In this document: in pieces, positions 30,378-39,211 of the stretch
Numbering within the stretch: position 1 is the first letter of the stretch
Layout: each line of letters opens with the position of its first letter
Source of the DNA: a virus
Direction: 5' to 3' (one strand)
Length of the DNA stretch: 43,549 nt
Virus record (IMG/VR): IMGVR_UViG_3300042898_001937
Location: 1-43,549 of that record
Program-made: the position numbers and the translations under genes
Notes under the pieces: generated by a model
Database searches by the model: none
What the model was told of the DNA's origin: nothing
Seen by the model: only the letters and a program-made list of their open reading frames with translations

Positions 30378-31000
30378 TTACCAATGTGTTTAATATCTTT
30401 ACTTAATACAGTGTCGATATAAACATCGTATCCTAACTTCCTAAGTTTAGCAAGAAGATTAAAATCTTCACCATACCAATCTTGACTGTCCTCTTTATAT
30501 GTGAACTCAAAGTATGGTTTAATCAATTTACTGAACACATTTGTTTTCATTAACATACATCCCATACCAACTCCTTCGACTTTAACAAGTCCATCTATCT
30601 TATCTAGTGGTAACCACGTATCCCAATCACTTACGTCCGTGTATGCGACCGTTTTATCTCCTTTGGTACGTTTCATATAGTTACATGCAATGATGTCCTT
30701 ATTGTGTTCTAAAAGACGTAATGCGGTGGTTGATGGGAACATCATATCACTATCTAACCACAACACATAGTCAGATTTAACTTCTTTAGCTTTTTCTATT
30801 AATTTTTCCCTTTGGTTTAATAGAATTGTACTTGAATCGTAAAACAAATAAGTATCAATCCCCATTTCTGATGTTGTCTTCATTAATTGAGCTAAACAAT
30901 ATGAAAAGTGTGCATGTACCATGTCTCTTGTTGGTACTAAAATTGATAATTTGCAAGTTTTACCGTCCCATATGGAACTGTTATAGAATGATTTACTCAT
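30359..31000 (-). CDS. GT-A fold glycosyltransferase-like protein
   Basis: A 213-residue protein. KLSILVPTRDMVHAHF is a typical GT-A start, VLWLDSDMMFP is a DxD motif, GMGCMLMKTNVF and WYGEDFNLLAKLR are later acceptor-site patterns. Similar short GT-A proteins are found in phages near structural genes. The start overlaps the upstream gene by ATGA. It is the last minus-strand gene before the convergence with the glycosyltransferase operon. Confidence 0.78.
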   Translation of the reverse strand: MSKSFYNSSIWDGKTCKLSILVPTRDMVHAHFSYCLAQLMKTTSEMGIDTYLFYDSSTILLNQREKLIEKAKEVKSDYVLWLDSDMMFPSTTALRLLEHNKDIIACNYMKRTKGDKTVAYTDVSDWDTWLPLDKIDGLVKVEGVGMGCMLMKTNVFSKLIKPYFEFTYKEDSQDWYGEDFNLLAKLRKLGYDVYIDTVLSKDIKHIGNYAFGV

Positions 31001-31443
31001 AGTCCTGGAATGTCGTTTGAAATGTCATCTGATTGATGTGTAACCTCTCTACCCAATTTAACCATCTCTTCAATTCGTTTCATGACCAATTGAAAATCTT
31101 TAATAGGGAAGTTACTGATTATTGTGTATGTACCTCTTGAAAAGGAATTGGTTAATAGAATATCAATTGCGGCAATTCGAGCCCATTTTTCAATGAGTGC
31201 CCATCTTGATATGGTTTCGTCGTTGTTAAGGATACCCTTTAAGGTATCTTCATTATATTGACTATAAATTTCTAATAGGATTTGTAACTCTTCTCTTTTA
31301 GATGATGAGAAGATAGATAGGAATTTTAACCATTTAATACGTTTAACGAATAGTATTAGTTTGTCTTTATCAAATCCAATACCATTCCATTTAATGTAAT
31401 ATAGTTCGTATTTACTTGGGAAATTTTTATAATTAATATCCAT
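30997..31443 (-). CDS. Hypothetical helical protein
   Basis: A 148-residue, mainly helical protein with LFVKRIKWLKFLSIFSSSKR, a long helix rich in Glu and Leu, and ERWARIAAIDILL-like central segments. There is no signal or membrane segment. It lies between virion genes and the GT-A gene. A tail-fibre assembly or chaperone role is conceivable by position only. Confidence 0.5.
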   Translation of the reverse strand: MDINYKNFPSKYELYYIKWNGIGFDKDKLILFVKRIKWLKFLSIFSSSKREELQILLEIYSQYNEDTLKGILNNDETISRWALIEKWARIAAIDILLTNSFSRGTYTIISNFPIKDFQLVMKRIEEMVKLGREVTHQSDDISNDIPGL

Positions 31444-31484
31444 AATCTGATATTAATATAAGTAAAAAAATTGAAAATGTAAAA

Positions 31485-31709
31485 TTAATATGTGAATGAA
31501 GATGACATTCCACCAAAATCGGTACCTTCTTGTGTTGTACCTGAGGCTGCAATATTTGTGTTTTGTGCTACTGAACCTGATAATTTAGAACGATTTACAC
31601 CTAATGTTGAATTTAAACCAACGTTTGTAGTGGCTAGACCCATCGCTCCCGCAATTCTACCCATACTTATTTCTGATCCTGTTGCTGGTATAACACTAAC
31701 TAAAGCCAT
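31485..31709 (-). CDS. Small virion-type protein, Ser/Thr/Gly-rich
   Basis: A 74-residue protein (MALVSVIPATGSEISMGRIA and SGTTQEGTDFGGMSSSFTY at the end). The SEISMGRIAGAMGLA pattern resembles a short repeat (S-x-I-S-M-x-D/R-I) at the start of many phage tail and fibre proteins. It has almost no charged residues and looks like an exposed virion accessory or fibre-tip protein. It lies 73 bases downstream of the tail fibre gene with a hairpin between. Confidence 0.65.
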   Translation of the reverse strand: MALVSVIPATGSEISMGRIAGAMGLATTNVGLNSTLGVNRSKLSGSVAQNTNIAASGTTQEGTDFGGMSSSFTY

Positions 31710-31729
31710 TTCTTATTTAAATTATATTT

Positions 31730-31738
31730 TATAAATAC
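31730..31738 (-). promoter_or_regulatory. GTATTTATA motif (candidate late promoter)
   Basis: The minus-strand GTATTTATA lies 21-29 bases upstream of the start codon of the 74-residue virion-type gene, at the edge of a hairpin (31734-31771). Confidence 0.4.
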
Positions 31739-31771
31739 CTATCATATCTTTTTATCAACATGATAGGTATT
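31734..31771 (-). terminator. Inverted repeat after the tail fibre gene
   Basis: Perfect 12-base arms AATACCTATCAT (31734-31745) and ATGATAGGTATT (31760-31771) are separated by 14 bases. On the minus strand the stem is followed by ATAAAATA instead of a clean T-run, so termination would be weak. The 3' arm runs into the GTATTTATA motif. It may be a terminator/promoter junction or a processing site. Confidence 0.5.
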
Positions 31772-31782
31772 ATATTCTTCTA

Positions 31783-33579
31783 TTATTTTATTTTGGCTTC
31801 AAGTGCCTCAACTCTCTCTAACAATTCTTTATTTGTTTGGATTAACAAAGCGACCAATTTTTCATATTTAACAGCTTTATAACCATTATCTCTTGTTGTT
31901 ACAACTTCAGGTAGAACTTTCTCAACTTCTTGAGCTATCACCCCTATGTCGTGACCTTCATTCTCATGAACTCCTTCCATTGGAATCCAATCGAAAGAGT
32001 ATCCATTGATTTGTTTTAATATATCTAAAGAATTTGGTATTGTCAACACATTCTCCTTTAATCTTTCATCAGAACTGTAGAATGCAATAACGTCGTTGGT
32101 TGCTCTAATGAGACCTGCTGTTGCACCTGCTGCCGTTCCAACACCTAAAGCGTTAAATTGAACATTTGATGATGTTGCCACCGCTTGACCGATTGAGAAC
32201 GTAACTGCTCCTGTTGCAGCACTTACACCAACACCTGTACCCGCTACCGCCGATGTTACAGCGGTTGAAAGATATCCAGCACCATTGGTTAATTGGTTAT
32301 TGTTAGTAATAGTATTTGTGATTGTAACTGCTCCTGTTGCACTTACGTTTGAACTTAAACCTGTATTTGTTGTGATTGACGTTACACCTGCGTTTGTTAA
32401 TGTCACAGTACCTCCTAACGATACCGCACCACCACCACTCATACCTGTTCCTGCTGAAACCGTTACAGATGAGTTAGTTAATTTACCGTTAGCAACCGAT
32501 GCGTCAACTAATTGAGATGCATTTATTGTTTTGTTTGTAAGTGTTTGTGTACCAGTTGTTGTAACAATTGGTACTTCGGCACCAGTCAAACCAGCTTCCC
32601 ACACATCCGCAGTTTCGTCCCATATTAAACTTGCATTTGTAGATGTTCCTCTTTCAATTTCAATACCACCATTTTGTGATGGGGTACCTATTTCATCTGA
32701 ATTAAGAATTAAAATGTTATCTCCAATATTAACCGTATTTGAATTAACCGTAGTTGTTGTACCATTAACAGTTAAATTACCACCAATTGTAACTGTTGTA
32801 CCATCATCAGTTACTAATGAGTTAACCATAGTTCCTGAACTGAATTTACCAAGTACGTTGTTTGTACCCGATACTGTTACCGACGTACCTGATGTACCTG
32901 CCGTTCCTGAAGAACCACTAGAACCTGAAGTTCCTGAAGAACCACTAGAACCTGAAGTACCAGCCGTTCCTGATGAACCACTAGAACCTGAAGTACCGGC
33001 TGTTCCTGATGAACCACTAGAACCTGAAGTACCAGCCGTTCCTGATGAACCACTAGAACCTGAAGTTCCTGATGAACCACTAGAACCTGAAGTTCCTGAT
33101 GAACCACTAGAACCTGAAGTACCAGCCGTTCCTGATGAACCACTAGAACCTGAAGTTCCCGCTGTTCCTGAAGAACCAGCTGTTCCTGAAGAACCACTAG
33201 AACCTGACGTTCCTGAAGTTTGTGATGTATATGTTTGTCCGTTTAATTTTAAATCACCAAGGATATTAACGGAACCTGTAAAATTATGAAAGTCTAAAGA
33301 ATCGTTACCGAATGTATTCGAACCGCTCAATGTAGACTCTGTCACATAATAAACAGATGAACTCACAATATATTGTTGAGCTGTTAAGTTTCCCGTAACA
33401 AATAAATCACCGTTTATTGTTTGGTTTCCTTGAAAAGTGTTGGAACCCGTGGTTGCTCCACCACCAACGCTACCTTCAATGTTTGCTCGTAACGTACCCG
33501 TTACAATCAAATCACCTGTTATTGTTGCTGAACCTGATACCATTAAGGAACCGGTTACTACTGGATCAAATATATTCAT
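31783..33579 (-). CDS. Tail fibre with collagen-like repeats and S74 chaperone domain
   Basis: A 598-residue fibre. Residues 1-115 are repetitive beta strands (VTGSLMVSGSATITGDL, FQGNQTINGDLFVTGNL). Residues about 122-231 are collagen-like triplets GTS, GSS and GTA, rich in Ser and Thr. Residues 232-500 are more repetitive strands (LTVNGTTTTVNSN). Residues 502-598 are an intramolecular chaperone of the Peptidase_S74 type, with SSDERLKENV at the cleavage site, GVIAQEVEKVLPEVV and a final coiled coil. The chaperone trimerises the fibre and cuts itself off. A TibC-like O-glycosyltransferase gene is next upstream. Confidence 0.93.
   Translation of the reverse strand: MNIFDPVVTGSLMVSGSATITGDLIVTGTLRANIEGSVGGGATTGSNTFQGNQTINGDLFVTGNLTAQQYIVSSSVYYVTESTLSGSNTFGNDSLDFHNFTGSVNILGDLKLNGQTYTSQTSGTSGSSGSSGTAGSSGTAGTSGSSGSSGTAGTSGSSGSSGTSGSSGSSGTSGSSGSSGTAGTSGSSGSSGTAGTSGSSGSSGTAGTSGSSGSSGTSGSSGSSGTAGTSGTSVTVSGTNNVLGKFSSGTMVNSLVTDDGTTVTIGGNLTVNGTTTTVNSNTVNIGDNILILNSDEIGTPSQNGGIEIERGTSTNASLIWDETADVWEAGLTGAEVPIVTTTGTQTLTNKTINASQLVDASVANGKLTNSSVTVSAGTGMSGGGAVSLGGTVTLTNAGVTSITTNTGLSSNVSATGAVTITNTITNNNQLTNGAGYLSTAVTSAVAGTGVGVSAATGAVTFSIGQAVATSSNVQFNALGVGTAAGATAGLIRATNDVIAFYSSDERLKENVLTIPNSLDILKQINGYSFDWIPMEGVHENEGHDIGVIAQEVEKVLPEVVTTRDNGYKAVKYEKLVALLIQTNKELLERVEALEAKIK
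31786..32076 (-). other. Peptidase_S74 intramolecular chaperone domain
   Basis: This codes for residues 502-598 of the tail fibre. The SSDERLK motif carries the Ser of the self-cleavage site. The C-terminal ELLERVEALEAKIK is a trimeric coiled coil. Confidence 0.9.
32887..33216 (-). repeat. Tandem 9-base-type repeats coding Gly-X-Y triplets
   Basis: About 36 collagen-like triplets, arranged as near-copies of units coding GTAGTSGSSGSS and GTSGSSGSS. The near-identity of neighbouring units at the DNA level, such as repeated GAACCACTAGAACCTGAAGT on the plus strand, suggests recent expansion and contraction by slippage or recombination. The repeats give long antisense open frames rich in Pro, Glu and Val that are artefacts. 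Confidence 0.9.
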
Positions 33580-33601
33580 ATCTTATATTGTATTATACAA
33601 C

Positions 33602-33610
33602 AATAAATAC
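33602..33610 (-). promoter_or_regulatory. GTATTTATT motif (variant) before the tail fibre
   Basis: The minus-strand GTATTTATT lies 23-31 bases before the tail fibre start, a one-base variant of the GTATTTATA motif. Confidence 0.35.
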
Positions 33611-33639
33611 TTCAATATTTTTATTTGGGACAAAGAAAT

Positions 33640-35775
33640 CTAAAATAATATAAAATTTATTTTGTCGATTACACTTTTTGATGTTATTTTTTTAGAACAT
33701 TCAAATTCTCTCTCAGTTCCTTTGTGAATTGGGCACCAATTCCAATCTCCTGGATTAAATTCATGGGTTGACCAACAACCATGACAAACTTCTTTATTAA
33801 TAATACGTGACACTCCACCCTCTAAAGGTTCTAAGTCGATATCTGTGAATCCTGAAATTATTATTGTAGGAGTATCTGTGGCCCAAGATAACCAACTTAA
33901 ACCACTACTAATTCCAATAAATAATTCAGACTCTTGTAGTGTTTTCATAATGGTTTCTAAAGACCCAACAGGTTGTTGAGTGACTCCTTTGGGGTTTATA
34001 TTACCCATATACCCATCTTCTTCTTTTGATAATAATCTAACCTCATACCCTTTCTCTGTTAAATAATCAACAACTTCTTGCCAACCAAGTGGATTATTCC
34101 AATATTTTGCCTGTGCGGTCGAATGTATGGCTATACAAACCCTTTTTTGTTTTTTAACTTTAAATTTCTTTAATTTTGGTTTTTTCTCCACATATTTTAA
34201 TCCTAAAATATCGGATGGTATTTTTAACAATGGTAAACTTTTTGGGTCGTATGGGTGATATGTCAAATCAATCTCCCTATTTTGTCCATTTCCTTTATAA
34301 AAAACACCCAATCTATATAATGCATTTATGTTTGAAACACTAGAACCCGGTTCAACAAATTCAATGTCAGGATATTGGTCCTTAAATAAGTAATTGTGGA
34401 AAGTAGAACAAATAACCCTTACCTCTTTATCTATTTTGAATTTTTCAACATATGGCATGAAGGCTAACGTGTCACCAAGTGATTTACTTTCAAAACAAAT
34501 AAACACTCTTCCTCCTTTAACCACTATCGGATACTCTCCGTAAAAATCATTATCAACACCCTTAATGGTTATTTTCCAATCAACATAATATTTTATAGCA
34601 CATCTAGACCAATGATTACTTTTTAGGTTTGTTTGATATTCAACTTTATTATTTTTTAAATTAATAAATTTAACTTCGTACAAATAATCACCATCTTCTT
34701 TAATTTCAACAAATGGTCCATCAATATTATGAATTGACACTTGTCTATTTGTGTTGATGTTTTTTCTTGTTAATTTATTCTTTCTTCTAAATTCATCATA
34801 ATCGTCTTTTAGGTATTCATCAAAAACGTTGAGTCCTTGGTAAAATACTTTGGCTCTTTCTCCTTTATTATATTTCCCAACCTTTAAAATTGATGACTCA
34901 CCCCTTTTAATTGTATAGAAAGATTTAAAATCACCATAATTTACTTCAATCAAATAATCTTTGTCTGCTGGTTTTTCATGAAATCCAGAAAGAAAGTGGA
35001 AGTATAGGTTTTCTTGTTCGTCACCAACTAAATAGATTTGAAAACGAGCACCACCTCTATCCATACCGTCTCTGTTCCAAACCGCTTGGGTGTTTAATTC
35101 ATTACTGTTTGCAATATATTTTGATATGAATATACTATCTGTAACCTCTTTTAGATGTTGTAGGAAAACTCTTTCTAACTGCCATCCCTTTGGTCTATTT
35201 GCAAAATATTCGTACTTTGAATTAACTTTATCAATTACCTGAATTGCAATGTCAGTTTTAATTGAGAATATGAATGTTGCACAATATTCAGCAAAATGTT
35301 TGTCTTTACTTGAACCCTCGTTATATTCATATAATATAGCATCGTAATTTCTACTGTACTCTAAAAATGCTTGTCTATATTGTATGGGGTCAGGTATGTT
35401 ATCATATTCAAAGAAATGGATATGTTTTTTACCAAGTGTTTTAACAAACTTAAACGCGTTTCTCATTGTACACCATATAGCATAATCATGATGAAATTCG
35501 TTTTTATTTTCTGCTTTCCATAAACCCATGTCAGTCCATCGACCACTGTTTACACCATATTGTTCAAATTCAGATTCCATTAATAAATCATTATTTTTAT
35601 CGAACAAATAGTAATCGACCATTTTTTGTATTTCAGGTTTAACCGCATAGTGACCGGTTAATAAGATTGGAATATTAAATTCTTTTAATATTTTAATTAA
35701 ACTAATTAAGTCATTCTCTTTACTTACCGTGTCAGTCCAACAATCGATAACAAAAATATCATCTTCAAAAATCAT
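33640..35775 (-). CDS. TibC/Aah-like protein O-glycosyltransferase with N-terminal extension
   Basis: A 711-residue protein. The C-terminal half, from about residue 410, resembles the autotransporter O-heptosyltransferase family (TibC, Aah): VFICFESKSLGDTLAFMPYVE, CIAIHSTAQAKYWNNP, GISSGLSWLSWATDTPTIIISG, and a four-cysteine end (Cys664, Cys667, Cys681, Cys693) with CHGCW, WNWCPIH and FECSKKI, the iron-binding motif of TibC. TibC puts heptose on Ser of autotransporter adhesins. The N-terminal 400 residues are different, and contain a GT-A-like HFFEYDNI segment. It lies directly upstream of the Ser/Thr-rich tail fibre on the same strand. The stop is TAG. Confidence 0.8.
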   Translation of the reverse strand: MIFEDDIFVIDCWTDTVSKENDLISLIKILKEFNIPILLTGHYAVKPEIQKMVDYYLFDKNNDLLMESEFEQYGVNSGRWTDMGLWKAENKNEFHHDYAIWCTMRNAFKFVKTLGKKHIHFFEYDNIPDPIQYRQAFLEYSRNYDAILYEYNEGSSKDKHFAEYCATFIFSIKTDIAIQVIDKVNSKYEYFANRPKGWQLERVFLQHLKEVTDSIFISKYIANSNELNTQAVWNRDGMDRGGARFQIYLVGDEQENLYFHFLSGFHEKPADKDYLIEVNYGDFKSFYTIKRGESSILKVGKYNKGERAKVFYQGLNVFDEYLKDDYDEFRRKNKLTRKNINTNRQVSIHNIDGPFVEIKEDGDYLYEVKFINLKNNKVEYQTNLKSNHWSRCAIKYYVDWKITIKGVDNDFYGEYPIVVKGGRVFICFESKSLGDTLAFMPYVEKFKIDKEVRVICSTFHNYLFKDQYPDIEFVEPGSSVSNINALYRLGVFYKGNGQNREIDLTYHPYDPKSLPLLKIPSDILGLKYVEKKPKLKKFKVKKQKRVCIAIHSTAQAKYWNNPLGWQEVVDYLTEKGYEVRLLSKEEDGYMGNINPKGVTQQPVGSLETIMKTLQESELFIGISSGLSWLSWATDTPTIIISGFTDIDLEPLEGGVSRIINKEVCHGCWSTHEFNPGDWNWCPIHKGTEREFECSKKITSKSVIDKINFILF

Positions 35776-35785
35776 GTATTATATT

Positions 35786-36445
35786 TTAACGTTTTCTAAT
35801 TAATATTATTCCATTAAGGAATGTTATGGATTCAATGTCCGTTCTACAATCTGATTGTTCTTTTAATAATGTTTCCGTACACCAATCTTCTCTTCTTGCA
35901 TGAACATTTGGTTTATCGAGATTCATTACCCCTCTAAAATTTACATCATCGGTTAATCTTTTAAAATATTCCATCATTGTTGTTTCTTTAAGATAACCAC
36001 CTTCCCAATGACTCCAATATGATGTTGCACAATCTTCAACAATATATATACCACCCGATTTTACAGATTGAAATAAATGTTCAAATGAAAATATCACGTG
36101 ACTATTCATATGTGAACCATCATCTAATATCATGTCAAATGGTCCGTATTGTTGCCAAATTCTTGATAGGAAGTTACCGTCAGCTTGTGAACCTATCTCA
36201 ACTGATATACCTGATTCCTCATACTTCTTACAATCAGGGTTAATATCGATACCTAATATATTGGAACGATAGAAATATTCTTTCCATGTTTTTACAGATT
36301 GTCCGTCTAATACACCAATCTCCATGATGTTTAGTTTATCATATCTTTTGAATGGAAGATAATTAGAGTATTTATCACAATAATTGTGACAATCGGAACT
36401 TTTATCAGTTCCATAACTTTGTGCTATTTTGTTTAATGTACTCAT
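35786..36445 (-). CDS. SAM-dependent methyltransferase, demethylmacrocin-methyltransferase-like
   Basis: A 219-residue protein. The start AQSYGTDKSSDCHNYCDKY and motif I KLNIMEIGVLDGQSVKTW, then ILGIDINPDC, FDMILDDGSHMNSHV and GGIYIVEDCATSYW match class I methyltransferases related to TylE and to surface-polysaccharide methyltransferases. It probably methylates a sugar hydroxyl. It overlaps the upstream trifunctional gene by ATGA and stops 10 bases before the TibC-like gene. Confidence 0.85.
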   Translation of the reverse strand: MSTLNKIAQSYGTDKSSDCHNYCDKYSNYLPFKRYDKLNIMEIGVLDGQSVKTWKEYFYRSNILGIDINPDCKKYEESGISVEIGSQADGNFLSRIWQQYGPFDMILDDGSHMNSHVIFSFEHLFQSVKSGGIYIVEDCATSYWSHWEGGYLKETTMMEYFKRLTDDVNFRGVMNLDKPNVHARREDWCTETLLKEQSDCRTDIESITFLNGIILIRKR

Positions 36446-39162
36446 CTTGTAAAATATATCATTTGTAATTTGTTATTTCCACCCATAAATAAAAGATATG
36501 ATTGGAACCCCAATCCATTCATTCTATCTATTAATCCTTGCCTTAGTTCTTCATTGTAGTTCAATTGACCGTGGTGATATTCCATTGCAATGTTTTTAAC
36601 TTTCATTAAATTATCATCCGATATACCAGCAAAAGCATGTAGTTCGGCACCCTCAATATCAACTTTAAGAAAATCAATCTTGTCAACTAAACCAGTTTCA
36701 AAAAGATAGTTTAAAGTATATGTTCTAACGGGATAATTCACACTATCACCTGAACCGAGTAATGTTGATCCACCTAAGTGTTCTGATTGATACAATATAA
36801 ATTCATCAATGGTATCGGCCATTGCGGCATTAAACAATATGGAACGTGGGTCGGCATTTAATGATAGTAATTTGAAGTATCGTTTATCAGGTTCAAATGA
36901 AATTACTTTACTAGCACCTTGACTATATGCCCATCTGTTGAATATTCCAACATTACCACCTAAATCAACAACCACATCTCCTTCATTGATTGTTTTTTGT
37001 CTGTCCTTATAATAATCTAACAGATTAAATATTTCGTGATAAATGGCTCTGAACCAACCATACTTGTTTGCTATTTCAATCGTACCTCCTTGAACATCTT
37101 TAATGTCTCCTAAATTTTCAACTTTGTAAACATCGGTGTAGAATTGTTCTGATTTATAAAATGAATTGTTTTTCATCATTGTAATGAATTCAATCATCTT
37201 GTCAGATATTTCAGCATGTTTATTACCATGAAAATAAATGATTTTAGATTTATCTTTTGGTATGAATTGATAACCAAATATCCTATTGAAATTTTGTGGA
37301 CCTTCTTCATTCCAAAACTTATAAAAGTGATGTAACATTTCATTAGTGTTACCTAAGTCACCATCATAACCCGATGTGTCAAAGTTTGATAGTGGTAAGA
37401 ACTTATCACATCCATATTTCCATCTCATTGCGTTATCGATACCCTCATCATTCCAGAGATATAGACGTTTATAATCTTTAGGATTATTCTCAATTACTTT
37501 TGTGTAATGTTCAAGAATTTCCGTAAACCATTTATGACAATTTGAATTATAAATGTAGAAACAAATATGTGCATAAGGATTTCTTTTAGTAATTTTCCAT
37601 TCGTTAGCTAATTGTTCATTGAATAGTTGTGAGTCCTTACCATCATTGTAGGTTCCAAAAAATTCCGTTTGAACATGAATGTCGGGAATTGGGTATGTTG
37701 TTAATTGTGAGAAATATTCTTTTACATTATCAACATTATGATTCACAACTACATCACCATCAATCCACACATAGTTATCAAAACCATAATCCAATGATTC
37801 TAAACATGCATGTTGTTTCCAATACCACTTATCATGTTCAGATATTTTTGGTGGGTTAATTGTTTTTTTAATCACGTTTGGATAATCAAATGGTACTTCA
37901 CAATCAACACCATACACTATAATTTTATGTCTTGAGAATTGTAACAATGATTGAACTAATTTTTCAATGACCGGCATATATTGTAAATTACCTGTGGTTA
38001 CAAATGCAAAATGTTCATTGGTTCTTTCTAATATATCAGTAGCACCTTTAGCTATAGTGTCCCAATTAAAATTTTCATGAATGGTTTTAGATTCGGTTAG
38101 AGCCAAAACTTTATGTTGTTTACTATTCTCGTAAGCATTTCTTAATTGAGATTTTAAATTTTCCCAATCGGGTTCACAGTAATCACCTGGAAAGTCTTTG
38201 TGTTCGTGATTTGCGGGTGTTAAACCTTTAATATCCACGGGTAGACCACCATCTGATGTAAATTGTAATTGTCCACCCCAATTTGAGTATATGGAGGGTG
38301 TACCACAAGCCATAGCTTCTATTAATGGTAAGTTCCAACCCTCACTTCTTGCACACGAAACAAACACGTTAGCTTCTTGTAGATATCTAACATATTCATC
38401 TCTTGATGGAAAATTTATGAACTTAATCTTCTTAGTGTCAATACCATAATGTTTAATTCTTTCCTCAGTTGTTTTTAAGCCGTCCGAAGGATATGGATTT
38501 TCAACCGAAGCGATTAATTCAACATTGTCAGTATCTTTAAATTCTTCTGAGAATGCTTGTAAAATTTCGGTAGTCCCTTTTCTCCATTCCCATCTACCAA
38601 ACAATACAAATTTAGTCTTCTTTGTTTTTATTGTTTTGTTTGTAGGTTTAAAGGTATCAACATCAACCCCTTCGGGTACTATAAAGACTTTTTCTTTGGG
38701 ATAACCTTGTTCCACAATACAATCATACTGCCATTGTGATGGTACCCACATCTCATCAAACGTGAGTAATCTTTTAAAGAAACCATCACTAAATCTTGTT
38801 GACTCCCAAACACAATATGCGATTTTATAACCCTCGTAATTGTCATAATAGTAATGACTGTTATTCTCCATCAATACAATGTGAACATCGGGTATAAAGT
38901 TGGGGTCGTGTCCGTAAATTGGATAATCGGTTCTTGAGTTATCCCCATTAATTAGTGTTTGTTGGTGTAACATTTCCTTCATCTCATCCGTAATGTAGGA
39001 TTCCCCGTCATGTGGGGTGTTGTTATAACCTGACCAACTACCCCCAACGGTTAAATTTCTAACTTTAACTTGGTGGTATTTGTTAAGTGCCGTGAAGAAT
39101 GAACGTGCATGATTGGCATAACCAGTAGTACCAATAAAGGGGGCGTGTGCTAAGATTTTCAT
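36442..39162 (-). CDS. Trifunctional protein: GT4 + GT-A + FkbM methyltransferase
   Basis: About 906 residues from the Met at 39162; a longer in-frame start exists at 39198 but adds a hydrophobic stretch. Domain 1 (about 1-380) is a GT4 enzyme: ILAHAPFIGTTGYANHARSF, SEGWNLPLIEAMACGTPSI. Domain 2 (about 385-640) is GT-A-like: FAFVTTGNLQYMPVIEKLVQ and the DxD motif YVWIDGDVVV. Domain 3 (about 728-906) is an FkbM-type methyltransferase: VVDLGGNVGIFNRWAYSQG, ISFEPDKRY and FLKVDIEGAELHAF. One protein would add two sugars and a methyl cap. It is coupled by ATGA to the next gene. Confidence 0.88.
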   Translation of the reverse strand: MKILAHAPFIGTTGYANHARSFFTALNKYHQVKVRNLTVGGSWSGYNNTPHDGESYITDEMKEMLHQQTLINGDNSRTDYPIYGHDPNFIPDVHIVLMENNSHYYYDNYEGYKIAYCVWESTRFSDGFFKRLLTFDEMWVPSQWQYDCIVEQGYPKEKVFIVPEGVDVDTFKPTNKTIKTKKTKFVLFGRWEWRKGTTEILQAFSEEFKDTDNVELIASVENPYPSDGLKTTEERIKHYGIDTKKIKFINFPSRDEYVRYLQEANVFVSCARSEGWNLPLIEAMACGTPSIYSNWGGQLQFTSDGGLPVDIKGLTPANHEHKDFPGDYCEPDWENLKSQLRNAYENSKQHKVLALTESKTIHENFNWDTIAKGATDILERTNEHFAFVTTGNLQYMPVIEKLVQSLLQFSRHKIIVYGVDCEVPFDYPNVIKKTINPPKISEHDKWYWKQHACLESLDYGFDNYVWIDGDVVVNHNVDNVKEYFSQLTTYPIPDIHVQTEFFGTYNDGKDSQLFNEQLANEWKITKRNPYAHICFYIYNSNCHKWFTEILEHYTKVIENNPKDYKRLYLWNDEGIDNAMRWKYGCDKFLPLSNFDTSGYDGDLGNTNEMLHHFYKFWNEEGPQNFNRIFGYQFIPKDKSKIIYFHGNKHAEISDKMIEFITMMKNNSFYKSEQFYTDVYKVENLGDIKDVQGGTIEIANKYGWFRAIYHEIFNLLDYYKDRQKTINEGDVVVDLGGNVGIFNRWAYSQGASKVISFEPDKRYFKLLSLNADPRSILFNAAMADTIDEFILYQSEHLGGSTLLGSGDSVNYPVRTYTLNYLFETGLVDKIDFLKVDIEGAELHAFAGISDDNLMKVKNIAMEYHHGQLNYNEELRQGLIDRMNGLGFQSYLLFMGGNNKLQMIYFTR

Positions 39163-39211
39163 TATAGATAATATAGAGAAAATCCACGAAAATATCAAAT
39201 AAATTGAAAAA

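Noticed and set aside
32887-33216. Regular short repeats that could look like a CRISPR array
   Set aside because: The repeats are coding triplets in one open frame without unique spacers.
32531-33289. Long plus-strand open frame with EPEVPEEPLEP repeats opposite the tail fibre
   Set aside because: It is the antisense of the collagen-like repeats. Its composition is fully explained by the GTS/GSS codons, and there is no promoter or start context.
22602-33642. Reassignment of the TAG codon
   Set aside because: TAG ends the methyltransferase (22602) and TibC-like (33640) genes at natural family lengths, and no gene needs TAG read as an amino acid.
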